Positions 16,114-24,194 of a stretch of 41,330 bases of DNA are shown here, in pieces. Under the pieces are notes generated by a model, which did not search any database, had not been told where the DNA came from, and was given only the letters and a program-made list of their open reading frames with translations. The position numbers and the translations under genes are program-made. Within the stretch, counting starts at the first letter, position 1. Each line of letters opens with the position of its first letter. The stretch comes from a virus, in IMG/VR virus record IMGVR_UViG_3300049846_001501, positions 1-41,330 of that record. One strand, 5' to 3'.

Positions 16114-16887
16114 ATGGCAGGCTTAAACAACCCACTTTCAAAGAAAAAGTTCTTCAAGCAATATACTGGTCCTTGGAATCAGTATAATGAAGTTCAGATG
16201 TACGATAATGCGATGGCGGAAGTGTTTGCCATCAGCGGGATTCCTATTGATTATTTTCCAGTAGATGTAAACTATAATAGAGACAGAATATTTGGCGAAG
16301 ATGTAAACAAGAGATATATCTATAAAAGACAATTAACATGTATAGTTAAAGATGGGGCATTTGAAGAGAATCTTGTTTATAATGGATTTGGTGAAATAAC
16401 TCAAGTCGAGTTTCAGATATATATTCATTTACCAACTTTCAGAAAATTAGTTTCTCGTGATCCTCTCCCTGGTGACAATTTCTATCTTCCACAAGTTAGT
16501 AATATTGGTTATGAAATTCTTCATGTAGATTGGATGACATTGGGGTTAGAAGGTAATATTTTTGGTCAAAAAAATGTATATATTTTAACTTGTAAGAATA
16601 GAGAATTTTCAAACGAGCAATATGGTGTTACTGATCAAAATGGAAATCTTATTGCTGGTGCTCCAGCAGATGCTTATGTTGAAGATGGTTCTGGTAGAAT
16701 TAAAGACAAATATAATGTCCCTCGCCCAAAAACTTTGGCTAATGCAGACGGTCCAAATGACTTTGAGCAATTCGCAGATAATAAAGCAATACGAGATATC
16801 ACTGAAGGAAAGAAAGATCCATTAACTGGATTGAGAAGCGGTGGGATAGTTTTAAAGAGGGACAGGGCTTACTGGGGTGATTGGTAA
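16114..16887 (+). CDS. gp14: Neck protein gp14
   Basis: The protein has 257 residues (T4 gp14 is 256), six bases after gp13. The N-terminal stretch with YDNAMAEVFAISGIPIDYFP and the sequence RDPLPGDNFYLP followed by YEILHVDW are characteristic. The ribosome site is weak, so translation is probably coupled to gp13. It joins gp13 in the neck that seals the head and receives the completed tail. Its stop overlaps the next start (TAATG). Confidence 0.88.
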   Translation: MAGLNNPLSKKKFFKQYTGPWNQYNEVQMYDNAMAEVFAISGIPIDYFPVDVNYNRDRIFGEDVNKRYIYKRQLTCIVKDGAFEENLVYNGFGEITQVEFQIYIHLPTFRKLVSRDPLPGDNFYLPQVSNIGYEILHVDWMTLGLEGNIFGQKNVYILTCKNREFSNEQYGVTDQNGNLIAGAPADAYVEDGSGRIKDKYNVPRPKTLANADGPNDFEQFADNKAIRDITEGKKDPLTGLRSGGIVLKRDRAYWGDW

Positions 16888-17717
16888 TGAAAAAATATTT
16901 AAGAAATAAAATTAAAAGTCTCTTTATAGAGGCAAATGTACTTAAAGGTGGATTGGCAGATAATAAATCTCTTGAAGATATTGCTGTTAAACACGGTGTT
17001 TCTATCGAACACTTGAAACAACAATGGGATATTGGTTTGGAAGTTGAAAAAGAACATACCGATAGTAACTTAACGGCAGATGAGATTGTTAAAGATCACT
17101 TATGGGAAAATCCAAGTTACTATAGTGACTTAAAGAAGGCTGGGATAGACGAAGAGAAACTTAACGAGATGCCAGCATGGAAGGATTCTAGTAAGAATAT
17201 TTCAACAAGTATTGATTCTAACTATGATGCTTATAAGAAATTTTTAGCTGATGGTGGTTTTAATAAATTAGATAAATTTAAAGTAAATAAAGAATACTCT
17301 GGTGAAATTTACGAAAGAAATAAAGACACTATATATGTAATAATTTTAACGAATTATTTTCCAGAAGTTGTTGGTGAATTTATTTGGAGAAAAAATAATA
17401 AAAATCAATGGCAGACCGAATCCGCTGCTGTTGCTGATGAACATCATGGAAAAGGTATCGCTACTACTGTTTATATGCATATGATTGAGAATTATTTCCA
17501 TACTTTATATTCTGATGTCACCTTAACTGGTGAAGATGGATATGGAAGTTTTAATATATGGAATAGATTAAGTCAACAATACAATGCATATATTTATGAT
17601 GGTAAAAACTATACACCAGTAAAAGAGTTTACTAGAGACATGATGGGAAAATATGATGAATTGTTTGTAGTTTCTGTTGATGAATTAACAAACAATATAG
17701 AAGAATTAAATGTATAA
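16887..17717 (+). CDS. DUF5661-like domain fused to a GNAT-like acetyltransferase domain
   Basis: The protein has 276 residues, starting at the ATG in the TAATG overlap with gp14; an in-frame TTG at 16881 was not used. Residues 23-85 match the phage DUF5661 pattern: SLEDIAVKHGVS, then GLEVEKEHT, then a DHLWENPSYYSDL segment. Residues about 135-245 look like a GNAT fold: a VVGEFIWR strand, the acetyl-CoA loop HHGKGIA at 186-192, the following helix, and later strands. The N-terminal SLFIE-ANVLKGG fits the gp21 cleavage rule, so it could be packaged in the head and processed. T4 has no gene here between gp14 and gp15. Enzyme activity and substrate are unknown. Confidence 0.6.
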   Translation: MKKYLRNKIKSLFIEANVLKGGLADNKSLEDIAVKHGVSIEHLKQQWDIGLEVEKEHTDSNLTADEIVKDHLWENPSYYSDLKKAGIDEEKLNEMPAWKDSSKNISTSIDSNYDAYKKFLADGGFNKLDKFKVNKEYSGEIYERNKDTIYVIILTNYFPEVVGEFIWRKNNKNQWQTESAAVADEHHGKGIATTVYMHMIENYFHTLYSDVTLTGEDGYGSFNIWNRLSQQYNAYIYDGKNYTPVKEFTRDMMGKYDELFVVSVDELTNNIEELNV

Positions 17718-17731
17718 ACTAAAAGAAAAAA

Positions 17732-19141
17732 TTGGAGGTAAGCAATCGCTATGAAAAATTTTACTATAATAAGGTGATATGGCACCATATTGCCGCATTC
17801 AGTGATATCTTCAACGATATGCAAGTGCATATTTACGATGCCGAAGGTAAAGCAGTCGGCACCAAACAAGTACCAGTTTATCTTGCTCCTAAAGAAAAAG
17901 TTGTGGCGGCATTGATGAAAGGTAATTGGGATCAAAACCCAAATCAACAAGGTATCCAGTACGAAAACTATCTCCCATCCATTTCTATTGTATGGAACGG
18001 TGTATCCCTTGATGCAGAAAGAATGAAAGGTCAAAGAGATAAAAGAAGACTTTATGTTGAATATGCTGATAAAGATGAAGATGGTTGTGATGAGAAATAT
18101 GTCCACACCGATATTCAGACTGTTCCTTATAAGTTAAACTTTGAAGTTACTTTGTGGGCTAAGTATATGGATGATTTGGCTCAGTTACTTGAAAATATTT
18201 TACCTTTCTTCCACCCAGAAGCTTACATCTCCCTTTATGAAAAAGGTGTTGGTTCCGAAAGAAAATGTAAAGTTGTTAAAGAATCTGAAAATCTTAATTT
18301 CGTTTATGAGTTAAATCAACCAGATCGAAGAGTCTTACAAGCAACTATTTCCTTTAATATGGAATGCAATTTCTATAAACCAGAAAATCCAATTGATAGA
18401 CCAATACAGAAAATGTATTTAAATATAGGACAACCACAGGCTAATAATAAAGCTTTTGGTGAACAAGTGGTGGTTTTCTCAGCTACCTCTGGTGGTGCTT
18501 GTTTTGCCGACATTGAGGAAAATTTAAGAAGCTTTATAAAAGAATTTAAAGCCGAAGATGAATTCTATATAAGTCAATATTATGATGAAGTTAGTGGCCT
18601 TCCAATTCAACCAAATGAAATGAAGCCACTTCATATACCACAGGGTCTTATAGACTCAATGAATAGAAGAGATCCAAAACTCGGTAAGCAAGATGCTTTT
18701 GGTGTTGTTAATACCACGATAGGTTCTCAGACAGTAACAGTAACAGATTCCAGAATAAGGGCTAGTTCAATTGTTTCAGCATATGTTGTAACTCCAAATG
18801 GTAATGCTCCGTTAAATGTCACTGTAACTGATGTTAATGATGGTAACATTGTATTAACACTATCTAATATACCAACAAGCACTAGTTATAAAGTAGTCTG
18901 GAGAGCGGAAATTATAGGTGATCTAGTAGTAGATATACCAATTGGGTCAAATACAATTACTATAGTTGATCCAAGAGTTAACACATCATCAATACCAATT
19001 GTTGACATTTATAATACAACCGATGAAGATAATATTTCAATTAGTGGTATATTAAGTATCAATAATGGAAATTTTGTGGTACAATTATCAGATATACCAC
19101 AAGTAAATGGTTATAAACTCGTATGGAGTGTGGAGAGTTAA
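17732..19141 (+). CDS. gp15: Tail terminator/sheath stabiliser gp15, with probable frameshifted start
   Basis: The interval is the open frame; its first codon, TTG at 17732, has no ribosome site. The ATG at 17751, which follows GGAGG, is one frame off. Reading from that ATG and slipping -1 at A AAT TTT (17756-17762) gives MKNFYYNKVIWHH, which lines up with T4 gp15 MFGYFYN from the first residue. Residues to about 230 resemble gp15 (T4, 272 residues), which forms the hexamer capping the tail and binding the neck. The C-terminal 140 residues are two tandem beta-rich repeats of about 70 residues (about 18701-18915 and 18922-19138), each ending YK(V/L)VW. Its place before gp16-gp17 agrees with T4. 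It is either a recoded gene or one with a single-base deletion. Confidence 0.82.
   Translation: MEVSNRYEKFYYNKVIWHHIAAFSDIFNDMQVHIYDAEGKAVGTKQVPVYLAPKEKVVAALMKGNWDQNPNQQGIQYENYLPSISIVWNGVSLDAERMKGQRDKRRLYVEYADKDEDGCDEKYVHTDIQTVPYKLNFEVTLWAKYMDDLAQLLENILPFFHPEAYISLYEKGVGSERKCKVVKESENLNFVYELNQPDRRVLQATISFNMECNFYKPENPIDRPIQKMYLNIGQPQANNKAFGEQVVVFSATSGGACFADIEENLRSFIKEFKAEDEFYISQYYDEVSGLPIQPNEMKPLHIPQGLIDSMNRRDPKLGKQDAFGVVNTTIGSQTVTVTDSRIRASSIVSAYVVTPNGNAPLNVTVTDVNDGNIVLTLSNIPTSTSYKVVWRAEIIGDLVVDIPIGSNTITIVDPRVNTSSIPIVDIYNTTDEDNISISGILSINNGNFVVQLSDIPQVNGYKLVWSVES
17773..17794 (+). other. Hairpin just downstream of the gp15 slippery heptamer
   Basis: A 9-bp stem (17773-17781 with 17786-17794, two G-T pairs) closes the loop GCAC. 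It begins 10 bases after the A AAT TTT heptamer at 17756-17762. It contains the TGA (17775-17777) that ends the unshifted frame. It is in the right place for a frameshift stimulator, but hairpins this size also occur by chance. Confidence 0.4.
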
Positions 19142-19142
19142 T

Positions 19143-19673
19143 ATGAGTGCAGAAGAAGTTGATAATAGTTTAAAAGATTTACTAAACATTAACGATGAAT
19201 TAAGTAACCTTAATTCCCCTAATGAAAAACCATCAGTAGATGAAGAGAAGTTTAAAGAAAAACTTGAGAAAATTCAAGTTATGAAAGATCAAATAGAAGC
19301 TCGTCGTAAAACTGGTGATGAAGATTATGTTAAAGCAGCCTTAAGAGAAGTTATGGAAATTGGTTTACAAACAAGTAGAACCCTCCAAACTGAAATTGAA
19401 GCACATTCAGAAGGTAGAGCAGTTGAATGTCTAGCAGCCGCTTTAAATGCAGTAACATCTGCTGCCAAGGAACTTCAAGAGGTTGAAGTTAAGAAAGAAA
19501 AGAATTCTATTGCTAGAGAAAGCAACGAAATTAAGAAAATTGCATTTAGTAATAGTGGCAACCAAGCAAAGATTACTAATAATAATTTCTTTGGAAGTCC
19601 CTCTGATATCCTTGATATGATGAAAAAGGTCCAAGTAGATAAAACAAAGACCATTAATGTTAGCAAGGATTAA
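19143..19673 (+). CDS. gp16: Small terminase subunit gp16
   Basis: The protein has 176 residues (T4 gp16 is 164). The ATG at 19143 follows GGAG in the last codons of gp15; an upstream in-frame ATG at 19107 lies inside gp15. It is helical, with an acidic N-terminus, a central coiled coil at about 40-75, and two long helices up to about 150, as in the T4 ring-forming subunit. The Asn-rich segment near 140 and the C-terminal tail may contact gp17. The assignment rests on size, helical content and position directly before gp17. Confidence 0.82.
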   Translation: MSAEEVDNSLKDLLNINDELSNLNSPNEKPSVDEEKFKEKLEKIQVMKDQIEARRKTGDEDYVKAALREVMEIGLQTSRTLQTEIEAHSEGRAVECLAAALNAVTSAAKELQEVEVKKEKNSIARESNEIKKIAFSNSGNQAKITNNNFFGSPSDILDMMKKVQVDKTKTINVSKD

Positions 19674-19675
19674 TC

Positions 19676-21304
19676 ATGCCAATAAATTTTAGTCAAAAGG
19701 GAACTAAAAGACCCGATCAAAAGATGGAGTATACTCCTGAGATGCTTCAAGAGTATATAAAATGCTCTCAAGATCCTATTTACTTCGCTGAAAATTATTA
19801 TTATATTGTATCTACCCACAACGATAAGGGTAAACAGTTAATGAAGTTATATGATTTCCAGAAATCAATTTTAACTTCTTTCGTAGCCAAACAACATAAT
19901 ATATTATGTGCTGCTCGTCAGGTTGGTAAATCAACCATTTCGTGTATGTATATTCTTTGGGTTACATTCTTTACTAAAGATTTTTCTGTGGCTATTCTTG
20001 CTAATAAACAAAGAGCCGCTACTGAATTGATGGATGATATTAAGAATGCATATTATGAAATGCCAGATTGGTTAAAGCCAGGACAAAGAGAATGGAATGA
20101 ACTTAATATTGAATTTGATAATGGTAGTAAGATTATTGCTGCTGCAACTTCTAAGGATGCAATTCGTGGTCAGTCTATTAACTTACTTTTCGTAGACGAG
20201 TTTGCTCACTTACCCGCAAACGTTGCTCAAGAGTTCTGGACTGCCGTTCTTCCTACAATTGGCGGTAAAGATGGTCGTTGTATTATAGTTTCGACTCCAA
20301 ATGGTGCTGCTGGTCTTTATTACGATTTATGGAAAAAAGCTATACAGAATGCAGATGGAAATAGCTTCGTCGCTCATAAGGCTAGTTGGGACTCTGTTCC
20401 TGGTAGAGATGAGGAATGGAAGAAAAATATGATATCTGCATTGGGTGATAATGGAAAATTACAGTTCGCCCAAGAATACGAGCTAAGTTTTACTGGATCA
20501 ACCAAAACACTCATAGAAGGTAAGGCTTTAATGAACTTAAAGGGGCAAGATCCAATACTTACCCCAGAACCAGGGTATTCCATCTGGAAAAAACCCCGCC
20601 CTGGCAGACTTTATATGATTGGTGTTGATGTTGCTAAAGGTTCTAATAGTGACTTCTCAGTTGCTAATATATTTGATGTGACCGATTGGCATATAAATGG
20701 GGTTTATGAACAAGTAGCAATGTTTAGAAAAAATGATATTGTTATATTTGATTTTATGATTAAATTAGTACAATTATCAAAACAATGGTTTAATCCAGTT
20801 ATAATAGTTGAAAATAATCAATTAGGTGCTGTAGTTGCAGATGGCTTACATCATGAACATGAGTATGAATATAATTACTTTGACTACGATAGACAAGAAT
20901 TTGGTATAAATGCAAATGTTAAAACTAAACCTTTAGCTTGCAATTATATGAAAGATGATTTAGAAAACGATCTTTTAAAAATAAATTCTGGTACTGAAGT
21001 AAATGAATTGGGATATTTTGAGGAAGTAAGAGCGGGTGTTTTCAAAGCTAGAGTTGGTAATAATTTCTACGATGATACTGTTTCTTCTACATATTGGGTT
21101 TCTTATTGTCTTCGATCAAAATATTGGGATGATCATTTATTTTATTTGAAGAAAAATCATTTAATTTCAAATCCCGCAAATGTAACTAAACAGAATCCTA
21201 CACAAGAAGCATCACCAGATGAAGAGATAGCATCTACCTTTTTAAACTCTTTTTTCCGTAGTACACCAACAAATGACTTTAAAAATGAATTATCCAAATT
21301 TTAA
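19676..21304 (+). CDS. gp17: Large terminase subunit gp17 (packaging ATPase-nuclease)
   Basis: The protein has 542 residues (T4 gp17 is 610). The ATPase domain shows Walker A AARQVGKST (79-87), Walker B LLFVDEFA (170-177) and motif III IIVSTPNG (203-210). The nuclease domain has Asp318 in GVDVAKG, Glu379 in IIVENNQLG and Asp466-Asp467 in NFYDDTVS, the usual acidic triad. It docks on gp20, cuts concatemeric DNA and pumps it into the prohead. The start two bases after gp16 suggests coupled translation. No intein or split was seen, unlike some T4-like terminases. Confidence 0.95.
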   Translation: MPINFSQKGTKRPDQKMEYTPEMLQEYIKCSQDPIYFAENYYYIVSTHNDKGKQLMKLYDFQKSILTSFVAKQHNILCAARQVGKSTISCMYILWVTFFTKDFSVAILANKQRAATELMDDIKNAYYEMPDWLKPGQREWNELNIEFDNGSKIIAAATSKDAIRGQSINLLFVDEFAHLPANVAQEFWTAVLPTIGGKDGRCIIVSTPNGAAGLYYDLWKKAIQNADGNSFVAHKASWDSVPGRDEEWKKNMISALGDNGKLQFAQEYELSFTGSTKTLIEGKALMNLKGQDPILTPEPGYSIWKKPRPGRLYMIGVDVAKGSNSDFSVANIFDVTDWHINGVYEQVAMFRKNDIVIFDFMIKLVQLSKQWFNPVIIVENNQLGAVVADGLHHEHEYEYNYFDYDRQEFGINANVKTKPLACNYMKDDLENDLLKINSGTEVNELGYFEEVRAGVFKARVGNNFYDDTVSSTYWVSYCLRSKYWDDHLFYLKKNHLISNPANVTKQNPTQEASPDEEIASTFLNSFFRSTPTNDFKNELSKF

Positions 21305-21307
21305 AAT

Positions 21308-21315
21308 TATAAATA
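21308..21315 (+). promoter_or_regulatory. T4-type late promoter core TATAAATA (distal, before gp18)
   Basis: An exact octamer four bases after the gp17 stop. It is the first of two in the 100-base gap before the sheath gene. A TATAAATC follows at 21320. Confidence 0.65.
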
Positions 21316-21367
21316 AGGGTATAAATCAAGGGAAAACATAAAAAATTCTAAATAATAGAAATGCCAA

Positions 21368-21375
21368 TATAAATA
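21368..21375 (+). promoter_or_regulatory. T4-type late promoter core TATAAATA (proximal, before gp18)
   Basis: An exact octamer 29 bases before the sheath ATG, with AAGGAG between. This is probably the main promoter of the abundant sheath protein. Confidence 0.8.
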
Positions 21376-21404
21376 CTTCTAGAGATTACAAGGAGTAAAA
21401 ATTT

Positions 21405-23411
21405 ATGGCACAATCCTCTCCAGGCGTAGAAATAATTGAACGCGACTTTACATTAAGAATTCCAACCGTCACTTCTAGTGTTGGTGCTTTAGTAATAGCA
21501 GCGGAAAAAGGACCAATCAATAAACCAATTTTAATAAATAGCGAAAAGCAGCTTATTGAAACTTTCGGTGAACCAGATGATGTTAACTTTAAACATTGGT
21601 TTACTGCTAGTTCTTTCTTAAAGGCTTCCGATCAGCTTTGGCTCGTAAGAACCGAAGATAAAACCAAGCTCTGTGCTGGTGTTACTGTAGGTACTTCTGG
21701 TGCATTCACTGCATGTGGTACACCAATAATTAGCACCTATCCAACCCCTAAAGCATCAGAGTTCTTCCCACTCAGCTACGACAATGTAGGTGATACCGAA
21801 GCTTTAAATGGTAATACCCCAGTATTCAATATTGGCGGTGGTTCAGAAATGTTCCATATTTATGCTGTTGGTGCTGGTCCTTACTACGAAGGTGTTAAAG
21901 TCGCCACTGTTAACTCAGTTGACTATAAGGCCCTCCTTGAACTTAAAGAAGAGTATGCTCAAGCTGTAACCTCCCAGCAAAAGCAAGCTATCATCAAGAA
22001 ATACTATACTGGTACTCCAGCAACCTCCGCTGATTCAGTATGGACTGGTGCAACCCCACCAGCATCAAGCGATCCATATTACACTGATGGTGGTGATTAT
22101 CTCTCTTGTTCATTATTGAAAGATGATCTTATCACCAGTGAAGTTATTGATTCTGTCCAAGTTTGGTATCTCGATACTGCATTACTTGATCAATACACCT
22201 CATTTGAATTTGGACCACAGCCAATACTTGATACCAATACCAACATTTATACAAACAGCGATGAATTCGCAGTGTTTGTATATGATCCAAAGGGAAATTT
22301 GGCTGAACAGTATCTCGTATCAAATACCCCAGACAAGGTTGATGATTTTGGTAATAAGATGTTTGCTCCAGATCTTATCAATGGAAAGAGTAACTTCATA
22401 TACTTCTTCATCTCTGATGATCCTACTACTGCCTCTGGTGTTGAGCCAGTTTCAACTGGTAAGATTAACTTAGCTGGTGCTGATGCACTCACAACTTCTC
22501 TCGGTGATCTTAATGGGGAAATTGAAAGTCAATGGAGAGAATGGTTTACCAACAAGGAAACTCTTGATTTAGACGTTTTCCTTGATCCAGACTATCCAAC
22601 CGTTGTTAAGCAAGCAATTGATGATATCGCTAAGAATATCCGTAAAGATTGCTTCGTGATTCTCAATGTTCCAGAAAATGTTATGGTTAACTTGACTACT
22701 CATCGTCCAGTAGCTCAGTATGTAACTAGCATGAAGAATTATGTTGCAAATGATCTTAAGATCAATTCTTCATACTCCGCTATATACGGCCAATACTTCA
22801 AGATCTTTGATAGATTCAATGAAGTTGAACGTTGGGTTCCAGTAACAGGTTATGTTGGTGCTACTATCGCTCGTGTAGACTTCAATGCTGCTCAGTGGTA
22901 TGCTCCTGCTGGCTTAAACCGTGGTATCATTGATGGTATCGTTGATGTTGCCGTAACTCCAGATAAGCCACAAAGAGATGTTATGTATGTTAACAGAATT
23001 AACCCAATCGTTAACTTCACTGGTCAAGGCATCGTCATTTGGGGTCAAAAGACACTTCAGGCTCGTCCAAGTGCCTTTGATAGAATCAATGTTCGTAGAC
23101 TCTTCCTCCACATGGAGAGAAGTATTGAGAAACTTGCTAGATATTTCCTCTTTGAAATCAATGATGAAATCACTCGTAGCAGATTCCGTGGTCTTGTTAA
23201 TGGTTTCCTCTCAGATATCAAGGTTCGTCGTGGTGTAACTGACTTCCTCGTTGTTTGTGACTCTACCAACAACCCACCAGATGTAGTTGATCGTAATGAG
23301 TTCGTTGCCGAAATCCTCGTCAAACCAACTCGTGCCATTGAATTCATCAAGCTCGTATTTACTGCCGTAAATACTGGTGTAAGCTTCTCCGAAGTTGTCG
23401 GTGGGGCATAA
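21405..23411 (+). CDS. gp18: Tail sheath protein gp18
   Basis: The protein has 668 residues (T4 gp18 is 659), behind AAGGAG. The N-terminus SSPGVEIIERDFTLR and the C-terminal segments VNFTGQGIVIWGQKTLQ, RINVRRLFLHMERSIEK and VEPN-like NPPDVVDRNEF are hallmarks of contractile sheaths. The variable middle (about 90-380) corresponds to the outer, protease-resistant domains of T4 gp18. Sheath subunits stack around the tube and contract at infection. Codon use shifts to CGT, CTC and GTT in the conserved half, consistent with high expression. It is followed by the tube gene. Confidence 0.95.
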   Translation: MAQSSPGVEIIERDFTLRIPTVTSSVGALVIAAEKGPINKPILINSEKQLIETFGEPDDVNFKHWFTASSFLKASDQLWLVRTEDKTKLCAGVTVGTSGAFTACGTPIISTYPTPKASEFFPLSYDNVGDTEALNGNTPVFNIGGGSEMFHIYAVGAGPYYEGVKVATVNSVDYKALLELKEEYAQAVTSQQKQAIIKKYYTGTPATSADSVWTGATPPASSDPYYTDGGDYLSCSLLKDDLITSEVIDSVQVWYLDTALLDQYTSFEFGPQPILDTNTNIYTNSDEFAVFVYDPKGNLAEQYLVSNTPDKVDDFGNKMFAPDLINGKSNFIYFFISDDPTTASGVEPVSTGKINLAGADALTTSLGDLNGEIESQWREWFTNKETLDLDVFLDPDYPTVVKQAIDDIAKNIRKDCFVILNVPENVMVNLTTHRPVAQYVTSMKNYVANDLKINSSYSAIYGQYFKIFDRFNEVERWVPVTGYVGATIARVDFNAAQWYAPAGLNRGIIDGIVDVAVTPDKPQRDVMYVNRINPIVNFTGQGIVIWGQKTLQARPSAFDRINVRRLFLHMERSIEKLARYFLFEINDEITRSRFRGLVNGFLSDIKVRRGVTDFLVVCDSTNNPPDVVDRNEFVAEILVKPTRAIEFIKLVFTAVNTGVSFSEVVGGA

Positions 23412-23442
23412 TAAAATTAATTAATAATAGGAGTAATAACTT

Positions 23443-24111
23443 ATGCCATTCCCATCAGATGTTGAATCAATGAATCTCTATAGCTTCCGTCAAACAATTC
23501 GTGACGTAAGCCGTCCATATCTCTTTATGATTGAGATGCCAAATATTGATGCAAATACAGCAAAAATGACCGCTTTCGCCCGTACTGCCAGTTTACCAAA
23601 GTATTCTGTCAGTACGATTGAAATCCCATTCCAGTCTCAGAAACTTCGTTTAGCTGGTCCAGCAAATATTGAAGGTACTTGGAGTGTTGAGTTCCTCTGC
23701 GATGAACTCCATGCTCTTCGTAACAGATTTATGAGTTGGACACAAACTGCTTACGATGTTCAGAGATTACAAGCTGGTGCTCCAGTAAGCTACAAGTACG
23801 ATCTTGCTAAAGTCGTTCAGTTAGCAAGAAATGGTGCCAGAATTGCTACTTATCAATTCGTGGGTCTTTTCCCAACCTCAGTCGGTGATATTCAATTATC
23901 ACACGAAGAAACTGGTTGGTCTAAGTTCCCAGTTGAATTTGCTTACGACTACTTCACCATTGATGCTTCCAATCCATTCGTCGCTAACGAATCTGCCTTC
24001 CAGATCGGTGCTACTGGTATTGGTGCTCAAACCGACCTCGGTGCTTTGGCTGGTTCTGTAGATATCAATACACAAACTGGAAATACAGCTACCAACGGTG
24101 GTGGGGCTTAA
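23443..24111 (+). CDS. gp19: Tail tube protein gp19
   Basis: The protein has 222 residues (T4 gp19 is 163), behind AGGAG. The conserved tube-fold order is visible: SRPYLFMIEMPNID, a SLPKYSVSTIEIPFQ strand, GTWSVEFLCD, then TYQFVGLFPTSVGDIQLSH and FAYDYFTID. The extra length is a Gly/Asn/Thr-rich C-terminal tail of about 45 residues (GAQTDLGALAG onward), probably flexible. Hexamers stack to form the inner tail tube under the sheath. Codons are of the highly expressed type, and a strong hairpin follows before the paralogue. Confidence 0.93.
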   Translation: MPFPSDVESMNLYSFRQTIRDVSRPYLFMIEMPNIDANTAKMTAFARTASLPKYSVSTIEIPFQSQKLRLAGPANIEGTWSVEFLCDELHALRNRFMSWTQTAYDVQRLQAGAPVSYKYDLAKVVQLARNGARIATYQFVGLFPTSVGDIQLSHEETGWSKFPVEFAYDYFTIDASNPFVANESAFQIGATGIGAQTDLGALAGSVDINTQTGNTATNGGGA

Positions 24112-24137
24112 TTAAAGTTTGTTTTTTTGTGACTCAC

Positions 24138-24175
24138 GAATGGGCCAAAATCAATTTAAAGATTTTGGCCCATTT
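24138..24175 (+). terminator. Strong hairpin after gp19 (probable terminator or mRNA end)
   Basis: AATGGGCCAAAATC (24139-24152) pairs with GATTTTGGCCCATT (24161-24174). The T tract after the stem is short (TTTACT), so it may act as a partial terminator or protect the 3' end of the sheath-tube message. Confidence 0.7.
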
Positions 24176-24194
24176 ACTAAGAAAGGTTATTTAA

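Noticed and set aside
17609-18106. Minus-strand open frame of 165 codons, Phe/Ile-rich and membrane-like
   Set aside because: The hydrophobic look is the antisense of charged coding sequence. It spans the gp15 start and has no promoter or ribosome site.
21305-21404. The 100-base gap before gp18 checked for a tRNA or small gene
   Set aside because: No cloverleaf or ORF is visible. It holds two late promoters and the ribosome site only.
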